64,000 nucleotides of DNA from Grammothele lineata (GCA_002150815.3 NDFF03000316.1:248001-312000), one strand, 5' to 3'. Shown: positions 1-13,238, counted from the first letter of the stretch. Notes: a model not told the origin generated them from the letters alone. A program made the numbers and translations.

Positions 1-2958
1 CCAAAGCTCTTGCGTCCCTACAAGACCGTGCCAACGACCTAGGCTAAGAGAGAGACGTCAGATCTCTGGTCATTGATAACGCAATTTAGCTTACATCATG
101 CGGACGGCATCGTCCGCGAGAGAATCGGCCTCCGTGATTTTGTCTTCATCTTGAGGACCATACAAGTCGTCCGCGGAAGAAGGATAGTTCAGTAGCGTGG
201 ACACGTCGACGTTCTTGTCTTCTTTCTCATCGTCATACGGGACCTCCAGCCACTCGAGCTGGCGGAGGTTCTCGAGGGACCACCACTTCTCGTCATCATG
301 CCAGTAATCAAACTAGGAGGAAAGATCAACGTCCAGCGCGGCCTCGGACGAAGGTTTGATTACGTACAAGTTCGCTGGCCCAGATTTTGAACTGCTGACC
401 AACGTCCAGTTGCTGCTGCTTGAAGAGGACTGGAAGTCATCAGGTATAGAACGATCGTGACACGCGTCAATCAACTCACCTTCGAGATCGTTGTGTCGGC
501 GGGCGACAGCATCAAACACCCAGACGATGGTGTCCGCAGAGTCCCACAGCTCATCCTTGTGGATGACCCTAGTCCTGCATTGTCGAAATATCTCAAAATC
601 CCTTCGAAGGAGAAGGTATAGAAGGGGGAAGAGGTACTACCGTTCTCGTTCAGATGGAATAGCCAGTTAGGGTGGGAGCATGAGAAACGTACCTTCTCGA
701 TTCTTCCAGGACCGGTTACTAGCGACAGCGTATCCATGGCGTCGATGTCATACCGCACGGTCTCAAGCCCCTCCCGCAGCCGCTGCTCCTCGGCGTCAAC
801 GTAGCTCTTGAACCGGTCTTGCAGCGCCTCCGTTTGATACGTTGAGACGAAAGAAGAGGTGAGTGTATTGGCGCGCTTCCATACGGTCTGTAAGTACTTA
901 TCGATGGCATTGCGATTCGAAGAGTGGATGAGAGGCCGAATCGAGAACATCTTCGCACAGAGCTCTATGATCTTGTCTATGTAGGAGGTCGCCGTCATTT
1001 GCCATCCTGTACGTCAACGATGTTAGAATTCAGGACCGCGTTCGAAAGAGGGAAGGACGTACCGATAGCCCAGTAGGCGAGCCAGTGAGGGAGGCTGTGC
1101 AGTGTCCGATCAGATCCTGTATGGAGATTAGAGGAATTGACGCACCTCCACCCCTGGGGTCTAGAGGAGGTAAACTTATTCACTTCCGCGATAGTGATGA
1201 AGCCCGAAGCGTCGTCATCGAAGGCCTCGGCGATGGGCTGTAACTTGTTGATCGTTATCCACTCGACTGCCCACTCGTCTTCCTCAGCTATTCGAGATTC
1301 GCTCTTTCCCTCAGGCAAATTCCGTTTCTTCTCTTCGATCAGCTGCCGGTAGTAATCGCGAAGCGCTAGCACAAAGTGACGGGCTTTGACGTGCCCCGGC
1401 CAGCGCTAGGAAGGTGCCCATAGCTCATCAGCAAGCATATGTCAGGGTAAGAGATGGATGCGTACCATCTCCTTCCAGATATTATGGATGTCCTGCACCA
1501 ACATGAGCTCAGGGCATTGACGCTCTGGTTCGGCAACACTCACTTGGTCAAGAATTCTTTCGTGAGATCCCGACGTGACCGCCGCGATAACGCGATCGCT
1601 CGCGTGAGTCACCATCCGCTCCATGTCTTCCTTGAGCTCCCGCTGCTGCATTTGGAACTTGCGTTCGAACACCTCCAAGTTCTTCTCGATCGCGTTTTGT
1701 GGGTTCTCGAACAAGTCCCGCTTCACCACACTGAGCTCATCGTCCCCGGTATGGCTATTGTGCTCCGCGCCGCTCTCGCGATCGCGTTTTCCGACCGCGA
1801 CCGTCGATGAAGGCTTGAACTTGAGCATCTCCTTGAGCGCATCGTTGCTACCCATCACAGCAGTCGGCCCACCACGCTTCTGGACGAGCGCGGTGAGCTC
1901 GAGCTGCTCCGCGGAGACCGCGCGGGTCGCGAAGAACTCGAGTACGGCATCGAGCTTCGCGTCGAGCGCGCGCAGCTGCCGGTTGGCGTCATCGATGCCC
2001 ACGCCCACGTGGATGGCGAGCGCGAAGGTGAACGCCTTGCGGCGCGCGGAGAAGAGGTCGATGAAAGACTTGAGCGTACCGTCCCAGATGGAGCCCTTGA
2101 TAACCTTTACGATGAGCTTCTTCTTGGAGTAGGTGTCGCACGCGTTGGCACAGCTCTTGATGTCCGTCGCGGTCTGGCTGACAAGGGTCTGCATGCGCGC
2201 CTTGATGGTCTGACCGTCGGGTCCAATGGATTCCTCGTCCTTGATGCCGCGCAGTCTAAAGCGTATGAGTGACCCTCTTGAATCATAGTCGAGTAGGACT
2301 TACTGCAGAAGAGCTTCCATCATATCTTTCATCTCAGCGAAGAGCAACCCGATCTTCTTGTCGTTGTCCCGGCGCTTGACGTCGAGCTCAACGACAACCT
2401 TGAACGCGCCAACAGCGACTGGAACGAGTGGAGGTCAGGAAGCGCTAGCACCATTTAGATGGACTGAGGTCGAACTTACTTCCGATGAATGGGTGTAGCT
2501 TCGCGACCTCGTCGAGGGCCTTGACGAGTCCAGGAAGGCTATCAACGAGTGCATTAATGCCATCGCGGACCACCTTCATCCCATCGCTCTCGTAGGCCGA
2601 CTTGACAGGGGCTTCATAGCTTTGTGCCGTGGCCACGTTTGTTTGGATGTTCGTAACTAACCCGCCTGCAAGTGGTCGATCGCGATAGTATCGGGAGATC
2701 GAAAGCAGATCAGGGTGACATACCAGTCGTGTTGAGTACCTTGAGAGATTTCGACTCGCTATATTTCTGATCACTCTCCTTTGCGTCGCCGATGGCTCTG
2801 AACGCCCCATCAAGATCCTTTGCCATGCTGAGATCCTCGTCGGACGACTTAGGCCCGGGGATGACAACAGTTGGAGGTAGGAGAGAGATATCCACGCCAT
2901 CTCCGAATGGAGCGCCGGATGGGGCCGTATCATTGTGTTTGTGGAAGAACGAGGGCAT
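1..2958 (-). CDS. EF-hand / ZZ-finger helical-bundle protein, copy A (3' part outside window)
   Basis: This is the first of four related genes in the window, and it is not a characterised protein. The start is the ATG at 2958 (MPSFFHKHN). Exons read in order: the variable first exon to about 2724; 2665-2479, a helical segment ending HPFIGS; 2419-2304, containing KRRDNDKK; 2255-1544, a long helical exon; a 27-nt micro-exon near 1493-1467 (DIHNIWKEM); 1407-1148 with the EF-hand; then LPHWLAYWAIG and further helical exons. The EF-hand loop DDDASGFITIAE lies at 1184-1219 with ligands at positions 1, 3, 5 and 12, so calcium binding is expected. The exon with FDYWHDDEKWW ends near 97 in a GTAAGC donor. 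The next exon (LGRWHGLVG) starts near 46 and runs off the window. The beta module and zinc fingers seen in copies B-D must therefore lie outside. All visible exons are open. The role in calcium-triggered signalling or cell death is inference. Confidence 0.8.
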
Positions 2959-5824
2959 TGTACGAGAGAGACCTGCGGACGCTACTTGAACGCCTCGCAG
3001 TAAATATCGGCCGCCACAAATGCGCGCATCTGTAACAACAGTCAAATGGAATTTCAAAACTAAAGGGCGAGCCCCGCAGACGTACCACATCAGCGACAAT
3101 CTGTCCGTTTCTGCCCTTCTGCGTGGCTTCATTACGCGTATTCTCAAGCTGGTCGACGAATCACATCGGTGCCGCCGACCATGAGGCCAACTACGAGCGT
3201 TTTTTGTGGTTTATCAATGATCATCAAATTGCACAGCGTTCGACTGCGATTGAACGTGCGCGAGGAGCGTCGAGAGCCTGCGGCCGCGTTAGCGTAGCAC
3301 TGAGAGCGGGAGACGAGAGACGGACGCATTGCGGGCGCACGTCCGGGTCCGTGTCGAGTTTTCGAGCATCAGCATCATCCCGGGGACCCGAAGCCGTCTT
3401 CGTCTTCGACGGCTCGGGGCAGCTCCGGCCCGTTCCCGGGGCGGACAGAAGCGTGTTACATAAGCCGCTCTCCTCGGTTATCGGCAAATGTTCGGACCGG
3501 CTGCGCGTCCAGGCACAGACGAGCGCTTTGTTGGAAAAGCGGCTTTCGACCCCTCGCTGCGCAGAGCCGTCTAGCAGCGACCGTTGTCTCAGGTATTTGG
3601 GACAGTGGCTGGGCACACATGCACGCTGACTCTCACAGCGTTCTCACAGCATCATGGTACATGGCTGGATATCTGCGTCGACGACCTCCTTCGAGCCCCG
3701 ATCACACGTCGCAAACTCACACAAGGCGTTCACACGGTGTAGTTGTAGATTCAGGTGTGTTACAATTGACGTCGCCTTTCTCTCTTGCGCCCATCTCTAT
3801 CATCCGCGTTTCGTATCTCGCGGCGTGCACACTGCACACCCCAGCGCGAGATTCATTTCCATCCTCCCGTGCGGTCCCTCGAAGTGGAATTTTTTGGCGC
3901 CGCTGACTCCCCAGTACGTTCATATTGCTGCCGCACTTAACACTGTTGATCTGACTCCATACGTCTCGTACCAATAGGGGAACATATGTGCGCCGTCTCC
4001 CCGCCCTTCCTCGACTCCGCTGCTACTAGATGGCAAGCCGTCGCTATCCTCGGACGGGTGAGCACTCTTACTCCGGCATTGGGGCTGGACGCGAACATTC
4101 TGCGGGACGACGGCCCCATCGAGGAAATGTCGGTACGTCGCCCGCGTTTCCCTGCCAGAGCGGCACGTTAGACCTGACGATCGATTTCAGAAGTATGAGT
4201 GCACGCGTCCCCCTGACAGCGTCAGGATGCGTACGGCCTAACGTATCCTGTGAGACTAGAAAGTGCATCCAGATCAACACATGTATGTCTCCCTTGCATT
4301 CTCTCTGTGCACTCATCCATACCGTAGAGATCGTCTCCCCGCGCCGAGCGGGTGGCTCCATGCGTTCAGACAGGCACATACCCCAGGGCGACTGTTTTCA
4401 CCGGGCTCGCGGTCCGTCAGTGGGGTGCCTCTTCTTCTCCTGGTCTTCACGAGTGGTAGGCGCGATAACGAGCGATGGTACTTACTCACCATTCCTGGGC
4501 GCTACCGAGATTGCACTACTAGTCGAAGACGAGATCTCGCAATCTTGGCACGGGCGGGCACTCCCGCCCAAACGACGTGCACGGAACGAAGAGAACGAGG
4601 AGTGCGTGCAGTTGAGTCCATGCGCGTGCGTACTCCTCCCATTCTCACATGAAACATCTCAGAACTGACGTAAGCTTTCATGTACGTAGGCATACGCGTC
4701 TCTGACAGCGTCCAGATGTGTTGTCAAGCGAATCCTGCAACTGTATTAGCGTACGTCTCCCTTGAGTTTTGTTAGTATTCTTTATTTACTAAAGGCAACG
4801 TCGTTCTGATTGTCCAAGAAGGTTTACTTCGCGAGATGATTCTCCCGACCACGCTTGCGTCCGTCCCGCCCTTGGTCCGGCACGCAGTTACAAACAGACG
4901 TTGTATGTACCAACGCGCTTCTTTCTCCCTTCTACGGAGTTATTCGCCTCACGTTCGTCGACAGACGGGGACGAACTCGAAACGGCCGCCCTATGACGTC
5001 ATACCCTACTTTCCGGCGTACGTCACGTAGAGTGCAGGACAGACGCACTGTACAGCGGTAGATGCCCGATCTCAGCGTGTTCCTGGCGGTGCTCCGCCAT
5101 GCGCCGCGCTGCTTCAGTAAGAAGGCGGCCCATGTTGGACAATTTGGGCTTCAGCAGCGCCGTAGGATATCTACGTCCGCCGCACCGTCCGGTCCATCGT
5201 CCATCGGGTAAGTAAAACCACTGCGACCGCCGACCGCGGAGGAACAAGCTCATGCAGAGATCAGTATTGGCAGATGCTCCCACGTTGGACAGACCGCGGT
5301 ACCGCCGCAAACGCTTGCGTTTGTAGCTGGACTACTGCCACGGCGGCGCGTAGCATCAGACGGGTGTACTTCATGACGAGGTCGGCCCCACGTTCCCGAT
5401 GAGGGTGTGTGCTACGCCCGCTGTCACGGGCTGTGCTGCCACCACTGTATCCAAGGTCCACCTCCTGATCAAGATGGACGAGGCGCGCTGAAAGTAATAA
5501 TCTGGGTGCTCCGAGTATGTGGGCGAAGGGGATATGTATCAGACGTATGTCCCCGCAGACTAGAGGATCGTCATGTCGACTTCGCACGCCCTAGTGAAGA
5601 ATTGTGGACGGTGCTCGTGATATGCTTCACATAGGCTTTCATCGGTGCCACGGCGAGACGACAGATGGCATCATTATCCGTTGCTAGCGGAGTCGAATAC
5701 TGGGCTCAATACAACATATAAGCAAATTCCAGAGGAAGGACCGCGGCGCTACTCCCGGTTCGTTCCCCACACGATGCGGCACATGTACGTGCGCGACCAC
5801 GCGTCGAGCGTTGTTGAAGGCCCG
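2959..5824. other. Intergenic, no recognisable gene
   Basis: This stretch holds the upstream region of copy A and of the membrane protein at 5825. I recognise no protein family in any frame. The longest open stretches (3123-3629 and 4030-4668) have no homologous-looking motifs and no coherent splice structure. Two imperfect copies of a block of about 100 bp occur at 4189-4290 and 4660-4765. They share GACAGCGTC..GATG followed by a GTATGTCTCCCTT-like end, and may be remnants of an unclassified repeat. Confidence 0.5.
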
Positions 5825-7322
5825 ATGAGAGGCGTCTGGAGCCCGTTCCAAGGACCCGCGGATGTCCAGCATGATCCTTCTTACGTCGCTATCAAATCCG
5901 ACTCGGTGCTATCCGTCTTTTTTGGTATGTAGAATCCCGAAAATATCTGTGCGTGGGTTCCGAGGCTGATAAACGTTCATGACCCAGGCGCTTTCATTAT
6001 GCTCGGGCTCAACACGGTCAGGCTCCTCATGTGAGCCTGTCTACGCAACTTCATCTATCTGCCACTCATCAATGCATTGTGGCACTGGCGGTGAAGGCAT
6101 TCCGACCTCCGCCACCGTGCCGTCCAAGTTCAATTCGCGTGTACGATATTCATCATGATCAATGCCTCTCTCTATTACGCCGTATTCCATGTGCAGAACA
6201 TGTGGTTGAGCATCAAGTTCCATACCGGCGATGTAGCGACCGAACAATGGTTTGAGCGGCTTCAATATGATCGCTTCATCCTCCAGATATCCTTCGTTGT
6301 CATCAATGTGAGTTCGAAGGGAATAATCGATTACAACTGACTTGTGCACGATTCAATTAGATCTTCATAAGCGACGCCGTTGTGTGGTGGAGAGCTGTGG
6401 CGATTTTGCAGTACAACCGCTGGGTATGTGCTGTTGGTGCGATACTCGTTTCTGGGACACTCGGTAGGCATACTATCTACCTACATTTATACATCTTGTA
6501 CTGATTTGGAATACGACCTCCGAAGCCACCACGGGATTCTCAGTGTGGCAGAACGCTAATCCTCTCGCTATCTCGTCGAAGACTGCCGTCTTCTCTGGAG
6601 CGACTGTGGCCATGGTTCTCTCGTTCGTCAGCAATCTTCTCACCGTCCTGCTGATTGGGTACAAAGCGTGGTAAGTGGCCTTACGAGAAATGTTCTGCAA
6701 TAACTGTGACTCATGGCCGATTGGACCCATAGGATTCATCGACGTATACTCAAGGATGACCTAGGACAATCTGCTTCCAGCACGCGTGTATTCAGAGTCC
6801 TTGCATTACTCGTGGAATCGGGAGCGGTATACTCGGCGTTCTGGGTAAGAGGATTTGCTCTCCACACTGTCCGAGTCTTACCGTGACGCTGGGTGTTCCC
6901 TAACACGCGCGTTCCAGCTGACTTCAATCGTCTTGATGGCGGTTCGTAGCCCCGCCCTCACCTCCATCGATAATGCGATCAACTTATACATCGAGAGCTT
7001 TCTTCCGATCGTTGTGGTACGTCCCATCGCATTTGACCGAGTAGCCTCCAATCGGAAATCCTAACGCTGAGGAACGTAGTCTTCGTACCCACTTGTCGTG
7101 ATGACACTTGTTGCGGAGAACCGATTGCGCGTCAGACGCGGGCTACCGCAGGTCTTGATTGCTTTCGACTCCGCTCCGGAGCCAGGACGTACCAGGACGT
7201 CTGTGCCGGCGATTGGTTCACTCAGCAGACAACGCCTGAGCGAGTCGGCGTCATCTTCCTGCTCTGCTATTGCCATGCGGAAGATGCGGCCGTCACATGG
7301 AGATAACGACGTCGAAGTATGA
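5825..7322 (+). CDS. Basidiomycete multi-pass membrane protein
   Basis: Eight exons give 357 aa in a single consistent phase: 5825-5924, 5988-6030, 6097-6307, 6361-6423, 6468-6670, 6733-6844, 6918-7016 and 7080-7322. Hydrophobic segments include VLSVFFGAFIMLGL, the helix around CTIFIMINASLYYAVF, FILQISFVVINIFISDAVV with the WWRA turn typical of this fungal family, AMVLSFVSNLLTVLLIGY, the VLALLVESGAVYSAF helix, and FLPIVVSSYPLVVMTLV. This gives about seven helices and a charged Ser-rich cytoplasmic tail. The family is abundant in Agaricomycetes and has no established function; a sensory or receptor-like role is only a guess. The start is the least certain part, since an upstream in-frame ATG exists near 5774. 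The gene lies between family copies A and B. Confidence 0.75.
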
Positions 7323-7511
7323 GCACGCTTGTCCTGCACACACGCGAATCTACCAGGTTCCTCGTCCCAGCTCTCATCGCACTGCCGTCAATGTTGAATA
7401 TATATGATGGCAGTCACTGTTCGAATGGTATATTGCGCATATGCGATGGAAACAGCAAGGAACAGCACAACAACGGAATCGAACCCATTCGTAACACGTC
7501 CGTCTGGTAGC

Positions 7512-10500
7512 TCATACGGACCGCCCTCCAGCGAGAGATTGCAGCACTTTCTCGATCCGGTCCATTTGAGTGGTCAGCACCACGAGTTGTCCCTCGACAG
7601 ACGTCAGACGATCGTCCGCGGTCCGCGCCTGGTCGACGTCCTTTACAGCCTCGGTACACCGCACGAGAGTGTGCGACGCAAGGTGCTCGTCGACCGTGAC
7701 CCCGCCGTTCGTCTCGTCGCAGTTCTGGCAGACGAAAACGCTCGCCTCGACTGCAGAAAACCAATTGAGGTCAGTACTGGCCAGTTCGAATAAGATGGAT
7801 GAAAACACGTACGCGGACAATCGATGCAGTACCAGCAGGGCATCGAGACGGCCGTTCTACACGACACGCACGTGGGAGTCGCCGCCTTGCGGTCCGAAAG
7901 GAACTCCGCGCTAAGGTCGTCGAGGCGCGAATGGCGCTTGCTTGCCGTTCCGCGTCGGCGGAGCCCTCCAAAGGTATTGCTCCGCGAGCCGCTCTCGCGT
8001 GCGCGAAGGAGCATGCGAGCATGTTCCAACCCAGAAGATGCTCCACGTAGGACGCGACCGATCTCGCGATGGTAGTGGATGTTAGACCGGATCTTGACGA
8101 AGTCGTGGGTGGGCAGGTGCGGTCCGGCTGTGAGGTCGTCGCGCGTCTTGGCGAGCACGACCGCGCCGAGGCAAGAAGGTTTGTCGTGGAAGTTGAGAGT
8201 AGAGCGCGAACCGCACTGGAGGCAGACCAGCCAGGAACCGATGATGTCTTCCTGGCACGCGTCGCACTTGTGCTCGCTGTATAGGACGGCGCAGGTGAGA
8301 CAAGCATAAAGCGATAGAACGAACGAACGTACCAAATGAGAACTTCGGGCGGCGAACGTAGATGTTCTTCGATGACGTGGCACATCCGCACATCGTCGTA
8401 CGTGAGTCGACGATGGAGGGCGAACAACCGTCTGTGATCCGTGTCGGCAGGCGCGTTCTCGGCCTGACGTTGCAAGATCTCCATATACTCAAGCCTCGCC
8501 GCGCGCCGCTCCTTGAGGTACGACCACGAAAACAGCGATCGTCGCACTTCGCTGAGCGTAGCGGTCAAGGCGAAGCTCCATAGCGCGCGGATCCTGTTCC
8601 TCCTGAAGGCGTTGAACGACGGCCGGCACAGGAAGAACTCGGGGGACAGCCGCGAAAAGTGGAACGGCCATCGCAGCTCGTCCTCCCCGTACCCCCATCC
8701 GCCCGTGAGATTCATGCCGTCCCCGTCGAGTCTGCCGCGGAAGTAGAGGACCTTTCCGTCTTCCTCTTCGCTACCAGGGAAGGTCTGGGTGAACACGTAG
8801 TCGACCACGGGGTTGGTCTCGACGTCGCGGATCTCGTACGTGCCGGAGACCGTGAATTCGTGGCCTTGCGCGTCTTTTCCAGACGCCTCAAATGAGGGGG
8901 AAGGAGGCGCCTCGTCCGGATTCAACGCTATGACTGGTGCGACTGAGGGCTTGAGGGAGAACGTGAGCATGGGTCCTGCAGGCCACTGGCGCTCTCCGAG
9001 GAAACCATTCCACCGGCCGAGACTGCATGGGGTGGATCAGTGAAGATAACCAACGTAGTGCGTGATTGACTGACATTCGTGCAAGAAGTGCATCAGAAGT
9101 TTCTACTTGAACCTCTTCGGGTGGCGCGAAGAGCCCATCCTTCGAGATGGGATGGTTGAGGATGTCGTCGACGATGTGCTTGCGATCGTCTTCAAGTTCG
9201 TCATAGGGTCTCTCCGTGAACCGCAGCTTCCGTAAATTCTCCAGAGACCAGAACTTGGAGCTGTCGTGCCAGTAGTCAAACTAGCGGGCTGAGCGTGAGT
9301 CATAGTCATGGAAAGCGCGCAGTACAGATAGGGCGCTCACCAACTCGCAAGCGTACGTCTTGAACTGCTGGGCGGGGTCGAGACGCTGTTGGATGAAGAG
9401 CGCTAAAATGGACACGTAAGCGGTGAACAAGAGAGCTACACGCGTTCGCAAAGACTCGCCTGCGAGATCATCGTGCCTCTCATCGACTGCGTCGAACACG
9501 GACAAAAGACTGACCGCCGAGTCATCCAGTTCAGTCTCATCAATGATCGTGTTCCTCGATATCCTAAAGATCTCGAAGTCGCGTCGTAGAAGCAGATACA
9601 GCAAAGGCATGAGGAACTGTCCGGCTCTCAGTGAGCAGTGGGGTCTTTCGCCGATGAAGAGGACGCTTACCTCCTCAATCCTCCCCGGCCCTGTAATGAG
9701 CGACAGAGTCTCCACCTCATCGATCTTGTACCGTGCCGTCTCGAGGCCCTCGCGAAGGCGCTGCTCCTCCGCCTCGACGTAACTGCGGAAACGCTCGTCC
9801 AGTGCGTTCGACTGGTACGTCGTCGCAAGCGAGGACGTGAGGTTGCAGATCCGCTGCCAGACCGTCTGGAGGTACCGATCCACGGCGGGGCGGTTCGCGG
9901 GGTGGATGTGAGGCCGGATGGCGAACATCTTGGAGCAGATCTCGACGATGTCGTCCCGGTAGCGCGTTGCGGCCATCTGCCAGCCTGATGGGAGGTGGGT
10001 ATACGTGCAGGAGAGTAACGGGAAAAAACGTACCTATAGCCCAGTAGGCGAGCCAGTGAGGTAGACTGGATAAGATTAGGTCGGCGTGGAGAACGTAGAA
10101 AGGTAACTACGACTCACCTCCATTCCTTCGGTCGGGCGGACGTGAACTGGTTGACCTCCGCGATGGTGACGAATCCAGAAGCGTCGTCGTCAAAGGCCTC
10201 CGCAATGGACTGAAGTCGATTCATGTTGATCCACTCCAAAGCCCACTCATCGCGATCGCTGACGCGCGCAGGCTCCTCGTTCTGTTTGCGCTTCATACGA
10301 TCCTCGACCTGGTGGCGGTAGCGGTCGCGGAGCGCGATGACGAATTGACGACTGGCTCCGTTGGGAACCCAGTTCTACGAGATGGATCAGCCTACCGGAA
10401 GTGAGAAGCCGAGAAAGAAAAAGGACTGACCAAGTCTGTACGCGCTTTTCGCTTCTTGTCCATGATCTGCTGATGGTAGTAGTCGCGCAAAGCCAGTACG

Positions 10501-12181
10501 AAGTGGCGGGACTTGACGTGTCCAGGCCAACGCTAGACGAGGAAGAAACGTGCGTCAGGCGGAAGCACATACGGAGAACCTACTACGACGCTCACCATGT
10601 CCTTCCAAATCGCGTGGATTTCCTGTTCGAGAATCAGGAGGCAGCTCGCGGAAAACAGAACGCATCAAGCTCACCGGATCCACAATGCGATCGTGCGCGC
10701 CCGCATTCACCGCGTCGATGACGCGATCGCCTTCGTGGCGTACCGCGCGTCTGACTTCCTCGACGAGTTCGCGCTGCTGGATACGGAACTTGCGATCAAA
10801 CGCCTCGAAGTTCTTCCTGATAGCGATCTGCGGGCCCTCCGCCAGCTCGCGCTTGATCGCCGCAAGCGCCTCGTCGCCCTCCTCCCGCTCCGCGCCCTTC
10901 GCCGCGTCGCTGTCTGGCCCGAGGTCGTAGTATAATAGCTCTTGCAGGATCTCGTCGTCCTGCATGACTGCCTCGGGTCCGCCGCGCTTCTGAACGAGCG
11001 CGGCGAGCTCCTGCTGCTCGGGCGGCGTCGCGCGCGCGAAGAACTCGAGCACGGTGTCGAGCTTGGCCTCGAGCACGTCGAGTTTGCGGTTCGCGCGGTC
11101 GACGCCCTTGCCGGTGTGCATGGAGAGAGCGAAGACGAACTCGCGCCGGCGTTCGACGAAGAGGTCGATGAAGCCCTTGAGGGTCGTGTCCCAGCTGCCG
11201 GACATGACGACCTTGACGAGCGGCTTGAGCTTGGCGTACGCGTCGCAGGTGTTGGCGCACTCTTTGATGTCTACTGCGGCTTGGCTGACCAGAGACTGCA
11301 TTCGGGCTTTGATGGTTACGCCGCCGGGGCCTTTGGAGTCTTCGTCTCGGATCGTACGCAACCTGAAGGTAGATGAATGACTGGTTGGAGAAAGGTGACG
11401 TGAACACATACTGAAGGAGGGCCTCCATCATGTCGCGCATTTGAACGAACAGGACGCCGATCTTGCGGTCGTTATCCTGCCGCTTGATGTTGAGCTCAAT
11501 GACAACACGGAAAGCGATGACGGCGACTTGAACATAGCGTTAGCACACGCGTATTTATAAGACGACGTTCTTACCAGCAATGAATGGGTGCAACCTGGAC
11601 ACTTCCTCCAGGCCCTTGATGAGCGCCGGAAGGGTTTCACCTAGTCCTTTCACGCCGTCGTGGACGTTCTTCAGAGCGTCGGCGTCTGCGACCATCTTCG
11701 CTTGAATTTGAACGCCTGCGACAACACCGGCGCCTGTGGCAGCGGCGGTGGTTGTCTTGGTGTTGGCCAACGAATTCGAGACCATATTCAGCGCATCAAC
11801 TGTAACGCCACGTCATGTCGTAAGCATACCATAGCGGATTACGGGATGGCATCCCTGACCTGCTTTGTTTTCAACGGTGAGCAAAGTTTCGTTCTGTTTC
11901 CCCGGGAGGGGTCCACGGCTAGCGTCGCCTACAGCGCGGAACGCGCCGGAGATTTGCCTCCTCGTCTCCGCATCCTCTACATGATGTGATCGCCTAGGTA
12001 CCGACGAGCTGGTCGTGCGGATAGAGTCCTGTCGCTGACGCTGCGGTTGTGTCGGAATGGGTGGCTGTGGTATCGGTGGCTGTGATACGAGAGGTGGAGG
12101 GTAGCCTGCGAAACTCCGTCTTGGCGGGTCGTGGGGAGGGACTTCAGGCGGCTGGCGCTTGCGCGAGCGGAAGAGGCCCAT
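7512..12181 (-). CDS. EF-hand / ZZ-finger helical-bundle protein, copy B
   Basis: Full-length member of the four-copy family. It starts at ATG 12181 (MGLFRSRKRQPPE, then a Pro/Gln-rich stretch) and stops at 7512. The order of parts matches copy C: variable first exon, helical bundle (HPFIA..AFRVV..KRQDNDRK), long helical exon, EF-hand DDDASGFVTIAE at 10156-10191, LAYWAIG segment, helical exons, beta module beginning LGRWNGFLGERQW near 9030, two ZZ-type zinc fingers, and a C-terminal coiled coil (RLTSVEGQLVVLTTQMDRIE). Two oddities stand out. The segment before the EF-hand is present twice, on consecutive exons 10532-10431 and 10374-10118. In the first ZZ finger, one zinc ligand is His instead of Cys (NFHDKPSC, codon at 8186-8188). 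All exons are open, so the gene looks intact. Function is inferred only from domains. Confidence 0.8.
10118..10532 (-). repeat. Duplicated exon segment in copy B
   Basis: Exon 10532-10431 encodes WPGHVKSRHFVLALRDYYHQ. After a 56-bp intron, exon 10374-10118 begins WVPNGASRQFVIALRDRYRH. The second is a diverged repeat of the first. Copies A, C and D have this segment once, fused directly to the EF-hand part. The coding gain relative to copy C is 84 nt (28 codons), so the frame is kept. Confidence 0.75.
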
Positions 12182-13238
12182 GATGGTGGTGAGTAGAAAG
12201 CTGCTGTAAAGGCGTCCAGGATCGCTGTGAGCGGTCGCGCAGCCTGGGAAGAACAGCCACACGAACCGGTGCTAGGAAAGGACACGCGATCCGGCCAGTC
12301 GGGCCCGGACGCGTCTGTTCAAGGAAGGGAAGCCGAAAGGGTATACTTAAGTTTGGGTATGTTCTAAGAACGGAGCTGAACGAGTGTATGCGAGTTGAAA
12401 GGAGTGACTAGCATTAATGGATGTTCAGCGCAATTGCCCAGCACGACGAAGACAGTCAAGGTGAAGTTATTTACCTGAATGCGCACAGCGGAGAATCGTC
12501 GCCGCCGCTATTTATACCTAGAGCGCGCAAGAACAGCAAGGCTTAGTGGTTGACGAATCAAGAAGATTGAGCTCAAACACTCCATGAAGAAGTCCTGCCA
12601 AAGACTGACCTCGAGACGGTGACGGTGGGGGGTTGGTTGAGGACGGAGGGTCAATGGACTGCCACTCTGCACAGGGGCCGTACCACGTGGCGTAGCAACC
12701 AGACGGGCGCTTCAGTTGCCATGTACGGAGATTCCTGTCGCCCGACGCCCCTGATCCCGGCATGCGTACGGACGCCGCGGCCTTCACCGCACGAACCTTT
12801 CCTCAGGCCTCATGGTCGTCAACAAATTACAACGAACACATCACCCTACCACTCTCCACTAGTACCCGTCTAGTCTTTCTTCCTACAAATGCACGACATT
12901 CACCCATACAGCAACCAACGCTGGAGTCTCACCGCATCTCGACACTCCTCCCACTGTCTTGGACTGTCTTCCAATCGACGGACAGCGCCAGGACGCCCCC
13001 GCAAGCACCAGTCTTGCGTATCGTCAACTCGAACCCGCAGCTATATTTGTGAACAGTCGTAAACGTACGGTATATGCGAGGGAGAGATGTGTAAGCGTAT
13101 TTTGCCACCCTGTATAGATAAGGGCAACACTATCAACCGCAACGGCGGCGCGGCCCGTATCCGAAATATCCTCCCGGCGGGAGTCAGCTTGTTTCGACTC
13201 CCATTCGCAGCCCACATCTTCTTCTACATACTCCCGCC
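12182..13238. other. Divergent intergenic region between copy B and the asparaginase
   Basis: No gene is recognised here. The region serves two divergent genes, copy B on the minus strand and the Ntn-hydrolase on the plus strand. Short open stretches (for example 12762-13052) show no family features. Confidence 0.5.
12508..12516 (-). promoter_or_regulatory. TATA-like box, candidate promoter of copy B
   Basis: The minus strand reads TATAAATAG about 330 bp upstream of the copy B start codon. The distance is long, so a 5' untranslated region or leader intron would be needed. Assignment is tentative. Confidence 0.3.

Noticed and set aside
3123..3629. A 168-codon open frame upstream of copy A
   Set aside because: It has no recognisable motif, no homologous counterpart upstream of the other family members, and an equally long open frame on the opposite strand.
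10796..11440. A 214-codon Arg-rich open frame on the minus strand
   Set aside because: It is an out-of-frame reading of the long helical exon of copy B. The other frame carries the conserved family sequence.
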